A DNA stretch of 55,646 bases from Nostoc calcicola FACHB-3891 (lineage in GTDB: Bacteria > Cyanobacteriota > Cyanobacteriia > Cyanobacteriales > Nostocaceae): contig NZ_JACJRQ010000046.1 of assembly GCF_014697355.1 (NCBI RefSeq), positions 1-55,646 on the forward strand, given 5' to 3'. The position numbers and the translations under genes were made by a program. Below, piece by piece: positions 43,516 to 51,506 of the stretch (positions are counted from its first letter, which is position 1; every line of letters begins with the position of its first letter). Below the pieces are notes generated by a model. The model saw nothing but the letters and a program-made list of their open reading frames with translations, made no database searches and was not told the DNA's origin.

Positions 43516-44196
43516 ATGTGTGGAAGATTTACTCTAAACCAGTCAGTAGAAGCTTTAGCTCAAATTTTTGATGTTCAAGAACTCCCGGATTTAGCAGCCC
43601 AATATAACATTGCGCCTACGCAAAAAGTGGCAACAGTGTTACAAAATCCTGAAAGCAAAAAGCGTGAATTTCAGCAGTTGCATTGGGGGTTAATTCCCTC
43701 ATGGGCAAAAGATTCCGGAATAGGGGCAAAATTAATCAACGCTAGGGCAGAAACTGTTGCCGAAAAACCCGCTTTCCGGTCAGCTTTTAAGCATCGACGC
43801 TGTTTAGTGCTAGCTGATGGCTTTTATGAATGGCAACGCCAACAAGTCGGCAAGAAGCAGCCATTTTATTTTCGTCTCCAAGATGGGCAACCCTTCGCCT
43901 TTGCAGGTTTGTGGGAGAGATGGCGCTCCACTGCCAACGAGGAAATAATTTCTTGTACAATTTTGACAACAGCAGCCAACGAATTACTCCAACCCATCCA
44001 CGAGCGGATGCCAGTGATTTTAAAGCCGCAAGATTACGATTTATGGCTAGATTCTCAAGTACAAACGCCCCAAACCCTACAACAGGTATTGCGTCCCTAT
44101 CCAGCGCCAGCCATGACTGCCCATCCAGTTAGCACCTTAGTAAATAACTCTCGCCATAATAGTCCGGAATGCATCATTCCCATTAGTGGGGACTAG
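43516..44196 (+). CDS. SRAP domain protein (YedK/HMCES-like)
   Basis: A 226-residue protein with catalytic Cys2 exposed after Met removal (MCGRF), Asn75 in INARAET, Glu105 in GFYEWQ and His162 in HERMPVIL. Proteins of this family form a covalent DNA-protein crosslink at abasic sites in single-stranded DNA and protect them. All active residues are present, so it should be functional. It stands alone between the GST gene and ycf3. Confidence 0.95.
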   Translation: MCGRFTLNQSVEALAQIFDVQELPDLAAQYNIAPTQKVATVLQNPESKKREFQQLHWGLIPSWAKDSGIGAKLINARAETVAEKPAFRSAFKHRRCLVLADGFYEWQRQQVGKKQPFYFRLQDGQPFAFAGLWERWRSTANEEIISCTILTTAANELLQPIHERMPVILKPQDYDLWLDSQVQTPQTLQQVLRPYPAPAMTAHPVSTLVNNSRHNSPECIIPISGD

Positions 44197-44289
44197 GGAC
44201 TGGGGACTAGGACTGTATACTATGGACTAGAGAAGAGTTTTCCTAATACCCAGTCCCCAATACCCAACACCCAACACCCAAAGACAACT

Positions 44290-44811
44290 ATGCCAAGAAC
44301 GCAAAAAAACGATAATTTTGTTGACAAATCCTTTACAGTGATGGCGGATATCATCCTGAAGATCCTGCCGGCCAACAAAAAAGCTAAAGAAGCCTTCGTG
44401 TATTATCGAGATGGCATGTCAGCCCAAGCAGAAGGAGAATATGCCGAAGCATTGGAATACTATGAAGAAGCTCTAACACTAGAGGAAGATACCAACGATC
44501 GCGGCTACATTCTCTACAATATGGGGTTAATCTATGCCAGCAACGGCGATCATGAAAAGGCCTTAGAACTCTATCACCAAGCAATTGAGTTAAACCCACG
44601 CCTACCCCAAGCTTTGAATAACATCGCCGTGATTTATCACTACCAAGGCGAAAAAGCAAAAGAAGCCGGAGATGAAGATGGTGGCGAAGCACTGTTTGAC
44701 CAAGCCGCAGACTATTGGATTCGAGCTATTCGCATGGCTCCCAATAACTACATTGAAGCCCAAAACTGGTTGAAAACTACAGGGCGATCGCAAATCGACG
44801 TATTCTTCTAA
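44290..44811 (+). CDS. ycf3: Photosystem I assembly protein Ycf3
   Basis: A 173-residue protein starting MPRTQKNDNFVDKSFTVMAD, the conserved start of Ycf3, with three TPRs at about 36-70, 73-107 and 120-155. It acts at the thylakoid in assembly of the photosystem I core. Length is normal and no changes are seen. It precedes gatC on the same strand, with a 7-bp tandem array between. Confidence 0.97.
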   Translation: MPRTQKNDNFVDKSFTVMADIILKILPANKKAKEAFVYYRDGMSAQAEGEYAEALEYYEEALTLEEDTNDRGYILYNMGLIYASNGDHEKALELYHQAIELNPRLPQALNNIAVIYHYQGEKAKEAGDEDGGEALFDQAADYWIRAIRMAPNNYIEAQNWLKTTGRSQIDVFF

Positions 44812-44818
44812 AAAAGTG

Positions 44819-44987
44819 AAGAGTTAAGAGTTAAGAGTTAAGAGTTAAGAGTTATGGCTAATTCACTCCTAACTCCTAACTCCTAACTCCTAACTCCTCA
44901 CTCCTCACTCCTCACTCCTAACTCCTCACTCCTAACTCCTAACTCCTAACTCCTAACTCCTAACTCCTCACTCCTAACTCCTAAAAA
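44819..44987. repeat. Tandem 7-bp repeats AGTTAAG and TAACTCC, inverted pair
   Basis: About five AGTTAAG units are followed by some 16 TAACTCC/TCACTCC units on the same strand. The two halves are complementary, so the transcript between ycf3 and gatC can fold into a long imperfect hairpin ending just before the gatC start. Confidence 0.95.
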
Positions 44988-44992
44988 AAAAT

Positions 44993-45283
44993 ATGATTGA
45001 CCAAGAACAAGTCCACAAAGTAGCTAATCTTGCTCGTTTAGAGTTAACTCCAGAAGAAGAACAACAATTTACTACTCAATTGGGAAGTATTCTGGATTAT
45101 ATTCAACAACTCAACGAACTTGATGTTAGTGATGTGCCCCCAACAACACGGGCAATAGATGTTAGTAATGTCACAAGACAAGATGAGTTGCAACCCTATC
45201 CTGACCGTGAAAGCATCCTCAACAGTGCCCCTGAACAGGAAGGCGAATTTTTCAAAGTACCAAAAATCCTCAACGCTGAATAG
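44993..45283 (+). CDS. gatC: Aspartyl/glutamyl-tRNA amidotransferase subunit C
   Basis: A 96-residue GatC with the typical VHKVANLARLELTPEEEQQF start, the DVPPTTRAIDVSN middle and the FFKVPKIL end. It stabilises the GatCAB complex that makes Gln-tRNA(Gln) and, in some organisms, Asn-tRNA(Asn). gatA and gatB are not in this window. The ribosome site must lie inside the repeat array just upstream; an AAAAAAAA run directly precedes the ATG. Confidence 0.95.
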   Translation: MIDQEQVHKVANLARLELTPEEEQQFTTQLGSILDYIQQLNELDVSDVPPTTRAIDVSNVTRQDELQPYPDRESILNSAPEQEGEFFKVPKILNAE

Positions 45284-45820
45284 CCCTAAGCTATTCTAAT
45301 TTCTGACTCTTGCTGTATAAGTTAATATTATTCGGCTGTCGCAAAAAAACGTTGATTTTGCCGAAATCCTCGTGATAGAGTACAAATACTTAAATCTACG
45401 ACATACCAATAGTGTCTGAGTAGATCGGTAAAGCTATGAAATTACTTTTCCCAAACAGTTAGGTGTTTCTTTCTTCCTACCTAATTGTTGAAGATTAATT
45501 TTATAGCTCTATATATACTTAAATTTGTATTGAGCCGATGTATTGGTTTAGCTATTAATTATGTGAATCCTGTACAGAGTCATTCTGACACCAGGGATTG
45601 ACATGCTTAATTGGCAAACTTTTAACAAAGAAACGTGATTCATAGATATTCCGTTTGCGTATTGGATTCCTAACGTCAGTAGGTAACTAATTGTCAAGAT
45701 AACTTGACAGCAAACAAATTCAATTTATGAATACAACACTGTGCTGGCTCAAACATTTGAAAAAGCCTATTGGTCGTCAAAAAAACCAGTAGATGTTGTA
45801 TTTGTGTGTGAGGAATAAAC
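45284..45820. other. Intergenic upstream of the porin gene
   Basis: It carries a possible hairpin at 45454-45489 (AACAGTTAGGT/ACCTAATTGTT with a 14-nt loop) and an inverted repeat TGTCAAG-ATAA-CTTGACA at 45692-45709, which lies 111 bp before the porin start and may be an operator. No gene is seen. Confidence 0.5.
45692..45709. promoter_or_regulatory. Inverted repeat TGTCAAG-ATAA-CTTGACA upstream of porin
   Basis: Perfect 7-base arms, 4-base spacer, 111 bp upstream of the porin start. The half-site resembles the one near ClC at 40268-40291. No regulator can be named. Confidence 0.35.
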
Positions 45821-47581
45821 GTGAATCACGAGCAATTAAAATGTATTGCAAGAGTCAGTTGGTTATGCTTAGTTACAGGTTCGATTTCACTAGCAGCATA
45901 TCCTACGCTTGCTAATCCTCCTGATACACAGCCTAATTTTAGTATTGATAGTCAATCCCCAAATACCGATGGAATTGCTCAGGTCAACTCTGTATCTCAA
46001 TTATCTGATATCAGACCAACAGATTGGGCTTTCCAAGCATTACAATCTGTAGTAGAACGTTATGGTTGCATTGCCGGATATCCTGACAGCACATACAGAG
46101 GAAATCGTGCCTTAACTCGTTACGAATTTGCTGCTGGCTTGAATGCTTGCCTAGACCGAATTAACGAACGGATTAATTCCAATATTGTTGATTTGGTCAC
46201 TAAAGAAGATTTAGAAACTCTGCAAAAACTCCAAGAAGAATTTGCAGCTGAACTAGCAACATTACGTGGTCGTGTAGATGTCTTAGAAGGTCGGACAGCT
46301 ACCTTAGAAAAGCAACAATTTTCCACTACTACTAAACTCAATGGTGAAGCAATTTTATCTTTAGCAGCAGCTACGGGTGGAGAACCAGGTAGTGAAGATG
46401 CGAATGTTGTCTTCAATAATCGTGTGAGGCTAAATCTCACCAGTAGCTTTAATGGCAAGGACTTGTTAATTGTTGGACTCCAAGCTTACAACTTTAGAGC
46501 AACTGATTCACTTTATAGTCGGGGAACCATTCAAGGACAATTATTACCAAATTCGAGTTTTTTAGGCGCAGGTTCGACTAAATTGAGCTTTGAGCCGGAA
46601 TTTCCTGGTTTTAGTCCTCAGACATTGCAACCTGATGGCGGAGCCAATTCAGTTAGTCTCTACAAGCTAGCGTATGTCTTACCCTTGTCCCAGCAATTTG
46701 CTGTATTTGCCGCCACAAATGCAGAGATTACAGATGTGTTTCCTGCCATCACTCCCTACGCCAGCGATAGCCAGGGGGCAATTTCTCGATTTGCAGGCTA
46801 CAACGCTGCTGTACGAATTACCGGAGGTACTTCTGGCAGTGGTTTACTTGCAGGCGCTGGTTTTTTGTGGAATCCTTCAAAACAAGTAGGACTTGGAGTT
46901 ATATATGGTAACGGTACATCATCCTTACCCCAAGATCTCGGTCTTTTGAACACACCTTTGGGGGCAGGTTTCTTTAACGGCACAGGGGCACTTGCGGCAC
47001 AACTTACCTTGAAACCAATTTCAAATCTGGATATTGGGATCAACTATGCACATAGTTACCACGAAATCAACATTTTGGGTACAGGCTTGAGTAGCGCGGA
47101 TATTGCTTCGATTCGGTTTGCTCCCAATGCAGCACAGCTAGGACAGGTAGGTGGTAATGCCACACTGGCAATTCTTAATGAGCCTATCAAGGTCGATTCT
47201 ATTGGTGCAACAGCAACCTGGCGATTTACTCCTCAAACATCTTTATCAGTATCGGGTGCTTTGCTGTTCGCTAATTTGTCGAATGTAGATGCTTCAACAA
47301 CCTTTAGTAGTTGGTCAGCCGGGTTGCATATTAGAGACATCTTCGGCAAAGGAAACGCAGCCGCAGTAATTTTCGGACAGCCGCTTTACCGACAGTCTAC
47401 CGGGGGAATTGCTATTCGCCCTGAAGACACGACTCCTTATCATTTAGAAACTTTTTTTAACTACAGAGTTAATGACAATATCAGCATTACCCCTGGTCTA
47501 TTTTGGCTATTCAATCTCGAAGGATTTAGCGCTAACGACACAGCAGTTGTAGGTGTACTTCGTACCACTTTGACTTTTTAG
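45821..47581 (+). CDS. SLH-OprB-type outer-membrane porin
   Basis: A 586-residue outer-membrane protein starting at GTG 45821, with GAGGA 7 bases upstream. A signal peptide (about 1-32, ending near AYPTLA) is followed by an SLH domain at about 60-120 (DIRPTDWAFQALQSVVERYG), a short coil (130-165) and a long beta-rich OprB/carbohydrate-porin domain ending in LRTTLTF, with the C-terminal Phe used for outer-membrane insertion. SLH links it to peptidoglycan. Cyanobacterial members are the main outer-membrane porins, for ions and small solutes. Confidence 0.95.
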   Translation: MNHEQLKCIARVSWLCLVTGSISLAAYPTLANPPDTQPNFSIDSQSPNTDGIAQVNSVSQLSDIRPTDWAFQALQSVVERYGCIAGYPDSTYRGNRALTRYEFAAGLNACLDRINERINSNIVDLVTKEDLETLQKLQEEFAAELATLRGRVDVLEGRTATLEKQQFSTTTKLNGEAILSLAAATGGEPGSEDANVVFNNRVRLNLTSSFNGKDLLIVGLQAYNFRATDSLYSRGTIQGQLLPNSSFLGAGSTKLSFEPEFPGFSPQTLQPDGGANSVSLYKLAYVLPLSQQFAVFAATNAEITDVFPAITPYASDSQGAISRFAGYNAAVRITGGTSGSGLLAGAGFLWNPSKQVGLGVIYGNGTSSLPQDLGLLNTPLGAGFFNGTGALAAQLTLKPISNLDIGINYAHSYHEINILGTGLSSADIASIRFAPNAAQLGQVGGNATLAILNEPIKVDSIGATATWRFTPQTSLSVSGALLFANLSNVDASTTFSSWSAGLHIRDIFGKGNAAAVIFGQPLYRQSTGGIAIRPEDTTPYHLETFFNYRVNDNISITPGLFWLFNLEGFSANDTAVVGVLRTTLTF

Positions 47582-48172
47582 TATCAGCGCAGCATTGGGC
47601 GTTGGGAGTTAGAAGTTAGAAGTTAGGAGTTAGGAGTTAGGAGTTAAGAGTTAGGAGTTAAGAGTTAAGAATTATTCTCCCCCAGATTTCCCCCAGTGCC
47701 CACTCCCCTCAAACTAAACATAAAGGACTTCTGAAATCTCTACGGTTATAACAGAAGCCAACAGTAGGATACACTGGCTTTTGAATACACCAGAAGTTCC
47801 TGAGTTGGTTTGCCGCTGCTGGTTACTTCCTCCCTAGTATCCTACGCTTTTTCTTGTATGAAACTTACTCAAATCTACGGTAAGTCCCCCCAAGAAGGTT
47901 TTTTGACATCTACTAAAGACTCCCACTGTTTTGGGTCTATAGCTCTAGAATATTTACAAGCTTTAATTACAAATTAGCTCTCTCTAGAAAAACCGCTGTT
48001 TTTGCTGTCTAGGCTTACATCCTGCCTGTTTCTATCCCAATTTGTGTAGCTTAGCCAATCAGCGAATTCAGTTAATATTAAGCCTGTTTTACTATTTAGT
48101 TTCTTACCCTGACTATTAGACTCCTAGTGTTCATTTCATTTTGTTCAATAGCTTTTAGCCCTTATCGCTCCC
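47582..48172. other. Intergenic with 7-bp repeat and a possible structured RNA
   Basis: A GTTAGGA heptamer array occupies about 47606-47672, then a candidate structured RNA lies at 47764-47855. The rest (to 48172) has no repeat or gene that I can support. Confidence 0.6.
47764..47855 (+). ncRNA. Candidate structured RNA ending in a T-rich tract
   Basis: Perfect 9-bp arms GTAGGATAC (47764-47772) and GTATCCTAC (47837-47845) are followed by GCTTTTTCTTG, like a terminator. Inside, CTGG/CCAG and GAAGT/ACTTC pairs can form nested stems. Closing helix plus T-run is what a small stable RNA would look like, but I do not recognise the family (6S RNA and SRP RNA were considered and not confirmed). Confidence 0.3.
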
Positions 48173-48685
48173 ATGCTGACCCATCACCGCAAGCCCGTGT
48201 GCTTATCAATTATTTCTACTGACCTACCAATCTGGTCTGTTGTTGAAACTGCCGGAACATTGTACCAAAAAGATACTGACCGATTTCATTTACTACTGAC
48301 TGCACCACCCCTGATTACTTGCGAGGTCGAGAGTGTCCTTAGTCCAGAGGATGCTTCTCCTCCAAGTAAGAGCAAAGCCTACGCCCCTAGCAGTCCCAGA
48401 ATTTTGTGGTTAGAGATTTCCCCATATCGGGTAATTATGACCATGCAAGGTAACGCTCAAGTGAGTTACCGTCACTTCTGGGAACAGGGTGTTTATGGTA
48501 TTAGTCGTTATTGGTTGCCAACTGAGTCATTGCAATCTAACGATCCGATTCGCTTACGAAATTTTACTAGTAATCTAACTCTCAACGGACATCCCTTACC
48601 AGAGCATTTGCGACTGGAATATGAATTGTGGGCAGAAAAAATCCAACTAGGACGCTACATCCTGAATTTGGAAATTAAGCATTGA
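48173..48685 (+). CDS. Conserved hypothetical protein
   Basis: A 170-residue protein that I do not recognise. The codon use and amino acid make-up look genuine, with a mixed alpha/beta pattern (ILWLEISPYRVIMTMQGNAQ, RNFTSNLTLNGHPLPEHLRL) and no membrane helix or signal peptide. It stands between the porin and the thioredoxin-like gene; a promoter-like region lies upstream and no partner is evident. No ribosome site precedes the ATG. Confidence 0.65.
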   Translation: MLTHHRKPVCLSIISTDLPIWSVVETAGTLYQKDTDRFHLLLTAPPLITCEVESVLSPEDASPPSKSKAYAPSSPRILWLEISPYRVIMTMQGNAQVSYRHFWEQGVYGISRYWLPTESLQSNDPIRLRNFTSNLTLNGHPLPEHLRLEYELWAEKIQLGRYILNLEIKH

Positions 48686-48771
48686 TATCTGGAGACTGGG
48701 GACTGGGGACTGTGAATTAGGGAAGAGTTTTTCCACTACCCATCCCCTATGCCCCATACCCCATAACCCTT

Positions 48772-49353
48772 TCACCCAAAATAACTAGGTTGGTTTCCAG
48801 GTTTCCATTTAATGTTGCAACCAACACTCGGCTTTTGCTCAGTCGTAACAGGTTTATCTGCCAGCACTGCTTCAATGGCTGCACGTAAATCTGCACCCGT
48901 TACAGGTTTTCCATTGCTGGGACGACTATCATCTAATTGTCCCCGATAAACAAGTTGGCGCGAGCCATCAAATAGAAAAAAATCTGGTGTGCAAGCTGCT
49001 GTGTAAGCTTTTGCCGTTTCCTGGCTCTCGTCGTAGCATAAGGTAAAAGTAAATCCTTGTTCTGTGGCAAATGCTTTTAACGACTCTGGCGCATCATCTG
49101 GGTAATTCTTGGCATCGTTAGCGCTGATGGCAACGATCGCTAAATCATTGGTAAAATAATCTTTTCCTAACTGCACTAATTCTTGTTGCACATGCTTGAC
49201 AAATGGGCAATGCCGACACATGAATATTACCAAAAGTGCTTTTTTTTCTGCAAAGGTGGAAAGTGAAGTTGCTTTTCCAGATACAACTTCCGGTAGATTA
49301 AAATCTGGTGCTTTGGTGCCTAGTGGCAACATTGTTGAAGCTGTTAAAGCCAT
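48772..49353 (-). CDS. Thioredoxin-like/AhpC-TSA family protein
   Basis: A 193-residue thioredoxin-fold protein. The active site is CRHC (Cys46, Cys49) in FMCRHCPFVKH, and the start (PLGTKAPDFNLPEV) is that of the redoxin/peroxiredoxin superfamily. The C-terminal part contains PDFFLFDGSRQLVYRGQLDD, found in the thioredoxin-like proteins of cyanobacteria. With two active-site Cys it is more likely a disulfide reductase or thioredoxin-like peroxidase. No signal peptide. It is alone on its strand. Confidence 0.9.
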   Translation of the reverse strand: MALTASTMLPLGTKAPDFNLPEVVSGKATSLSTFAEKKALLVIFMCRHCPFVKHVQQELVQLGKDYFTNDLAIVAISANDAKNYPDDAPESLKAFATEQGFTFTLCYDESQETAKAYTAACTPDFFLFDGSRQLVYRGQLDDSRPSNGKPVTGADLRAAIEAVLADKPVTTEQKPSVGCNIKWKPGNQPSYFG

Positions 49354-49413
49354 ATTTCACCCGATATTTTTACCCTGATAAAGGCTTTTGCTATCAGTAT
49401 CTTTTCAAGATAT

Positions 49414-49523
49414 CACTAAATATTCAACAAATCTTAAGATACGGAAAAGTTTGGAAACTTGTTCAGTGATTACTAAATGTTCAACAAATCTTAAGATACT
49501 GAAAAGTTTTTAAACTTGTTCAG
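49414..49523. repeat. 57-bp direct tandem duplication
   Basis: Two copies, 49414-49466 and 49471-49523, share ACTAAATNTTCAACAAATC and then TTAAGATAC, GAAAAGTTT and AAACTTGTTCAG, with a few substitutions. Each half may form an AAAGTTT/AAACTT hairpin. Confidence 0.8.
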
Positions 49524-49538
49524 CCATTAGGGTGCGTT

Positions 49539-49675
49539 ATACCGTTTCTTTATGAGGCTGCGCTAAATATTAGATTTTTTAACGCAAAGGCACGCTGAGG
49601 TTAGCGCAAAGGGGCGCTGAGGTTAATTGACTACATTCCAAAATAATTAGGCGCATCTTCATAGAGAATTGGCAT
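49539..49675. mobile_element. MITE-like element, family B, copy 2 (137 bp)
   Basis: Left end ATACCGTTTCTTTATGAGGC followed by TGCGC; right end (inverted) ATGCCAATTCTCTATGAAGA followed by TGCGCC. The ends match the element at 11451-11589. Interior: GCGCAAAGGGGCGCTGAGGTT repeats instead of the GAAA tract. It sits within the GTAGGGTG repeat. Confidence 0.65.
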
Positions 49676-49811
49676 TATCGGCGAGAGTACGGCACCAAAG
49701 CCCTAAGAATGGTGCGTTACGGCTTACGCCTAACACACCCTACAAATACTTAGATTTTTCACCAAATCAAATATGATTCCTATATGAGCTTTACTTTGTT
49801 GGCGAGCTACC

Positions 49812-49849
49812 AAAATTAAGAGACGAGATATTTCCCGTCTCTTAATTTT
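49812..49849 (-). terminator. Rho-independent terminator for the hli gene
   Basis: A 14-bp perfect stem (AAAATTAAGAGACG and its complement) around a 10-nt loop, with a short T-run after it on the minus strand and a longer one on the plus strand. It lies 30 bp past the hli stop and may act in both directions. Confidence 0.75.
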
Positions 49850-49878
49850 TTTGAATATTACTTTACACAAATCAATTA

Positions 49879-50094
49879 TTACAGACTTGTCAAAAAACCA
49901 ATTATCCCATGTCCTGTCAGCACTTCTAATGCTATCAGAGAAACAAAACCAATCATTGCTAGACGACCATTGAGCAATTCTGCATAGGTAGTGAAGCCAG
50001 TGCGATCGCCTTGCTCGTCCACATAAACTTTTGGCTCGAGCGCAAAGTTGTTCAGTTTGCCTTGATCGTCAATTATAGCGGTGGTTGTACGCAT
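49879..50094 (-). CDS. hli: High-light-inducible protein (Hlip)
   Basis: A 71-residue single-helix protein with the chlorophyll a/b-binding motif: ELLNGRLAMIGFVSLIALEVLT at about 39-60, preceded by FTTYA. Proteins of this family bind chlorophyll and carotenoid in the thylakoid membrane and protect against excess light. The start has ATCACATGCG context, with no strong ribosome site. Expression under high light is expected from the family, not shown here. Its own terminator follows. Confidence 0.95.
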   Translation of the reverse strand: MRTTTAIIDDQGKLNNFALEPKVYVDEQGDRTGFTTYAELLNGRLAMIGFVSLIALEVLTGHGIIGFLTSL

Positions 50095-50290
50095 GTGATT
50101 ATCTCCGGTTTTTTCTTATGTAAAGAAGTGTAACAAACTTATTAACATTTGTAAAGTATATTAATCTGTTCAAGTAGAAGTCTAAGACAGAGTATGATTA
50201 TGGATTGAGTTCAAAGCCATGTTTAACTTTGATCGGCTCTGTTCTTTGTTCTCATGCCCTCTCAATCACAAATCCACTTCTATACAGCCA

Positions 50291-51013
50291 ATGCATCGAT
50301 TTCGAGTAGAGGTTATTGCCAAAACCCCAAACCCGCAGCAGGTAATTTATGCCGCGATGCACCAAGACTATACCGATGGGTTCGTGTTTGATGAGCGCGA
50401 CTCATGGCCTTCCGAGTCACAAAGCGGCGAAATTATTGTCAAGCGACTTTTAGCGGGAGAAAGAGGACATTATGGGCCTCTAGAGCATCCCCAGATTGTT
50501 TTCAACTGTGGCTACTTTCCCCACAGTGTTATGCAACAGGCACGTACTCATCGAGTTGGAGTATCATTTGATGTACAATCTTTTCGCTACACAGGCAACC
50601 AATTTATTGAGGTAGTTGAAGGCAAGAAAGACATAGAAGACGTTTTTTATCTGCGTCCTGTTGGTTATTATACAGACAGACAAGGTAAAAAATACTACTA
50701 TACGCCAGAGCAACGAGCAGCGGATTTGGACTGGTGTCTAGAAGCAGCTAAACGATATAAAGCTGATTTTGAAGGTGGAATGTCTGAAGAACACGCCAGA
50801 GGTAAAGCACCCTTTGACTATCGTCAGCATTTTGTAGTTAGTTTCAATTTAAGGTCTTTTTTGCATTTTTGTGACCTGAGAAATAAGAAAGACGCTCAAC
50901 TTGAAATTCAAAAATTGTGTGACATGATGTGGCCTCACTTTGGAGATTGGGCACCAGCGATCGCCCAATGGTATGAAAAGCAGCGTTTAGGCAAGGCAAG
51001 GTTAGCACCTTAA
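50291..51013 (+). CDS. thyX: Flavin-dependent thymidylate synthase ThyX
   Basis: About 240 residues from the ATG at 50291 (MHRFRVEVIAKTPNPQQVIY), where similarity to the family begins; the ATG at 50219 would add 24 residues of unusual composition. ThyX makes dTMP from dUMP with FADH2 and methylene-THF. The signature is RTHRVGVSFDVQSFRY, a variant of RHRxxSxNExSxRY in which Asn-Glu are replaced by Phe-Asp. The C-terminal HFVVSFNLRSFLHFCDLR motif is typical. No ThyA is visible in the window. Confidence 0.93.
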   Translation: MHRFRVEVIAKTPNPQQVIYAAMHQDYTDGFVFDERDSWPSESQSGEIIVKRLLAGERGHYGPLEHPQIVFNCGYFPHSVMQQARTHRVGVSFDVQSFRYTGNQFIEVVEGKKDIEDVFYLRPVGYYTDRQGKKYYYTPEQRAADLDWCLEAAKRYKADFEGGMSEEHARGKAPFDYRQHFVVSFNLRSFLHFCDLRNKKDAQLEIQKLCDMMWPHFGDWAPAIAQWYEKQRLGKARLAP

Positions 51014-51110
51014 GAAGCTATTTATAAAGTAAATTTAAAAGTGGGTAGAAAGCTTTAGTCGAAACGTAGAATACTTTCTATGTAGTGTATCTATTTGGGG
51101 AGTTATAGAT

Positions 51111-51320
51111 CGAAAGCCTGATTTTACCTATGTTAATGATATAGAATGGTAAATCCTAGCGCCTCTAATTTCAGCAGCCAAGTTAGGCGGATGTCCTCGC
51201 ACAACTGACATGCCAGAAGTATGTAATGAAATCTACTATCACTTAAAAATAGGACGCTATGTGGAACATGCGATCGGGAGACTTTCCAGCAAAATCAACG
51301 GTATACAGTTTCTTGCAAGC
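51111..51320 (+). pseudogene. IS5-family transposase N-terminal remnant
   Basis: The frame reads YVNDIEW, stop, ILAPLISAAKLGGCPRTTDM, PEVCNEIYYHLK, then shifts frame to MWNMRSGDFPAKSTVYSFLQ. It matches the N-terminal zone of IS5-type transposases (Dx(E/Q)W, PL(I/L)PxxKxGGxPR, DMREVxNAIxYxLR, LPxDFPxWxTVYxxF). An internal stop, a frameshift and absence of the DDE domain show it is dead. Confidence 0.8.
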
Positions 51321-51378
51321 AGCATTCTATTTGCTGCTAAGTAACCAGGTAGAAAAGATTGTATTGAAAATAAATCAA

Positions 51379-51506
51379 TAGACCTCTTGCAAAAGTGCTT
51401 TTTGCACTCTTGTGGGAAAAGGGATGCATCTTTATTGGGGAAAGGGAAAATACCAAACCTTTCCCCCTTTCCCCTTCCCCTTTTCCCGACTTATGCAAGA
51501 AGTCTA
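51379..51506. mobile_element. MITE-like element, family A, copy 3 (128 bp)
   Basis: Inverted copy of 12715-12841: starts TAGACCTCTTGCAAAAG and ends ACTTATGCAAGAAGTCTA, with the same purine and pyrimidine tracts inside. Flanked by TA on both sides. Confidence 0.75.

Larger units (their letters stand above)
49354..49878. other. Intergenic with nested mobile elements and a tandem duplication
   Basis: It contains a 57-bp tandem duplication (49414-49523), a family-B MITE-like element (49539-49675) inserted inside a GTAGGGTG palindromic repeat (both ends of which are seen at 49529-49538 and 49709-49742), and the terminator of the hli gene at 49812-49849. Confidence 0.7.

Noticed and set aside
44819..44987. 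CRISPR-like array
   Set aside because: The units are 7 bp with no spacers, so this is a tandem repeat and not a CRISPR. The same applies to 33361-33453.
47764..47855. SRP RNA or 6S RNA
   Set aside because: The GGAA tetraloop and AGCAGCC side of SRP RNA are missing and no 6S central bubble could be traced, so only an unnamed candidate RNA is listed.
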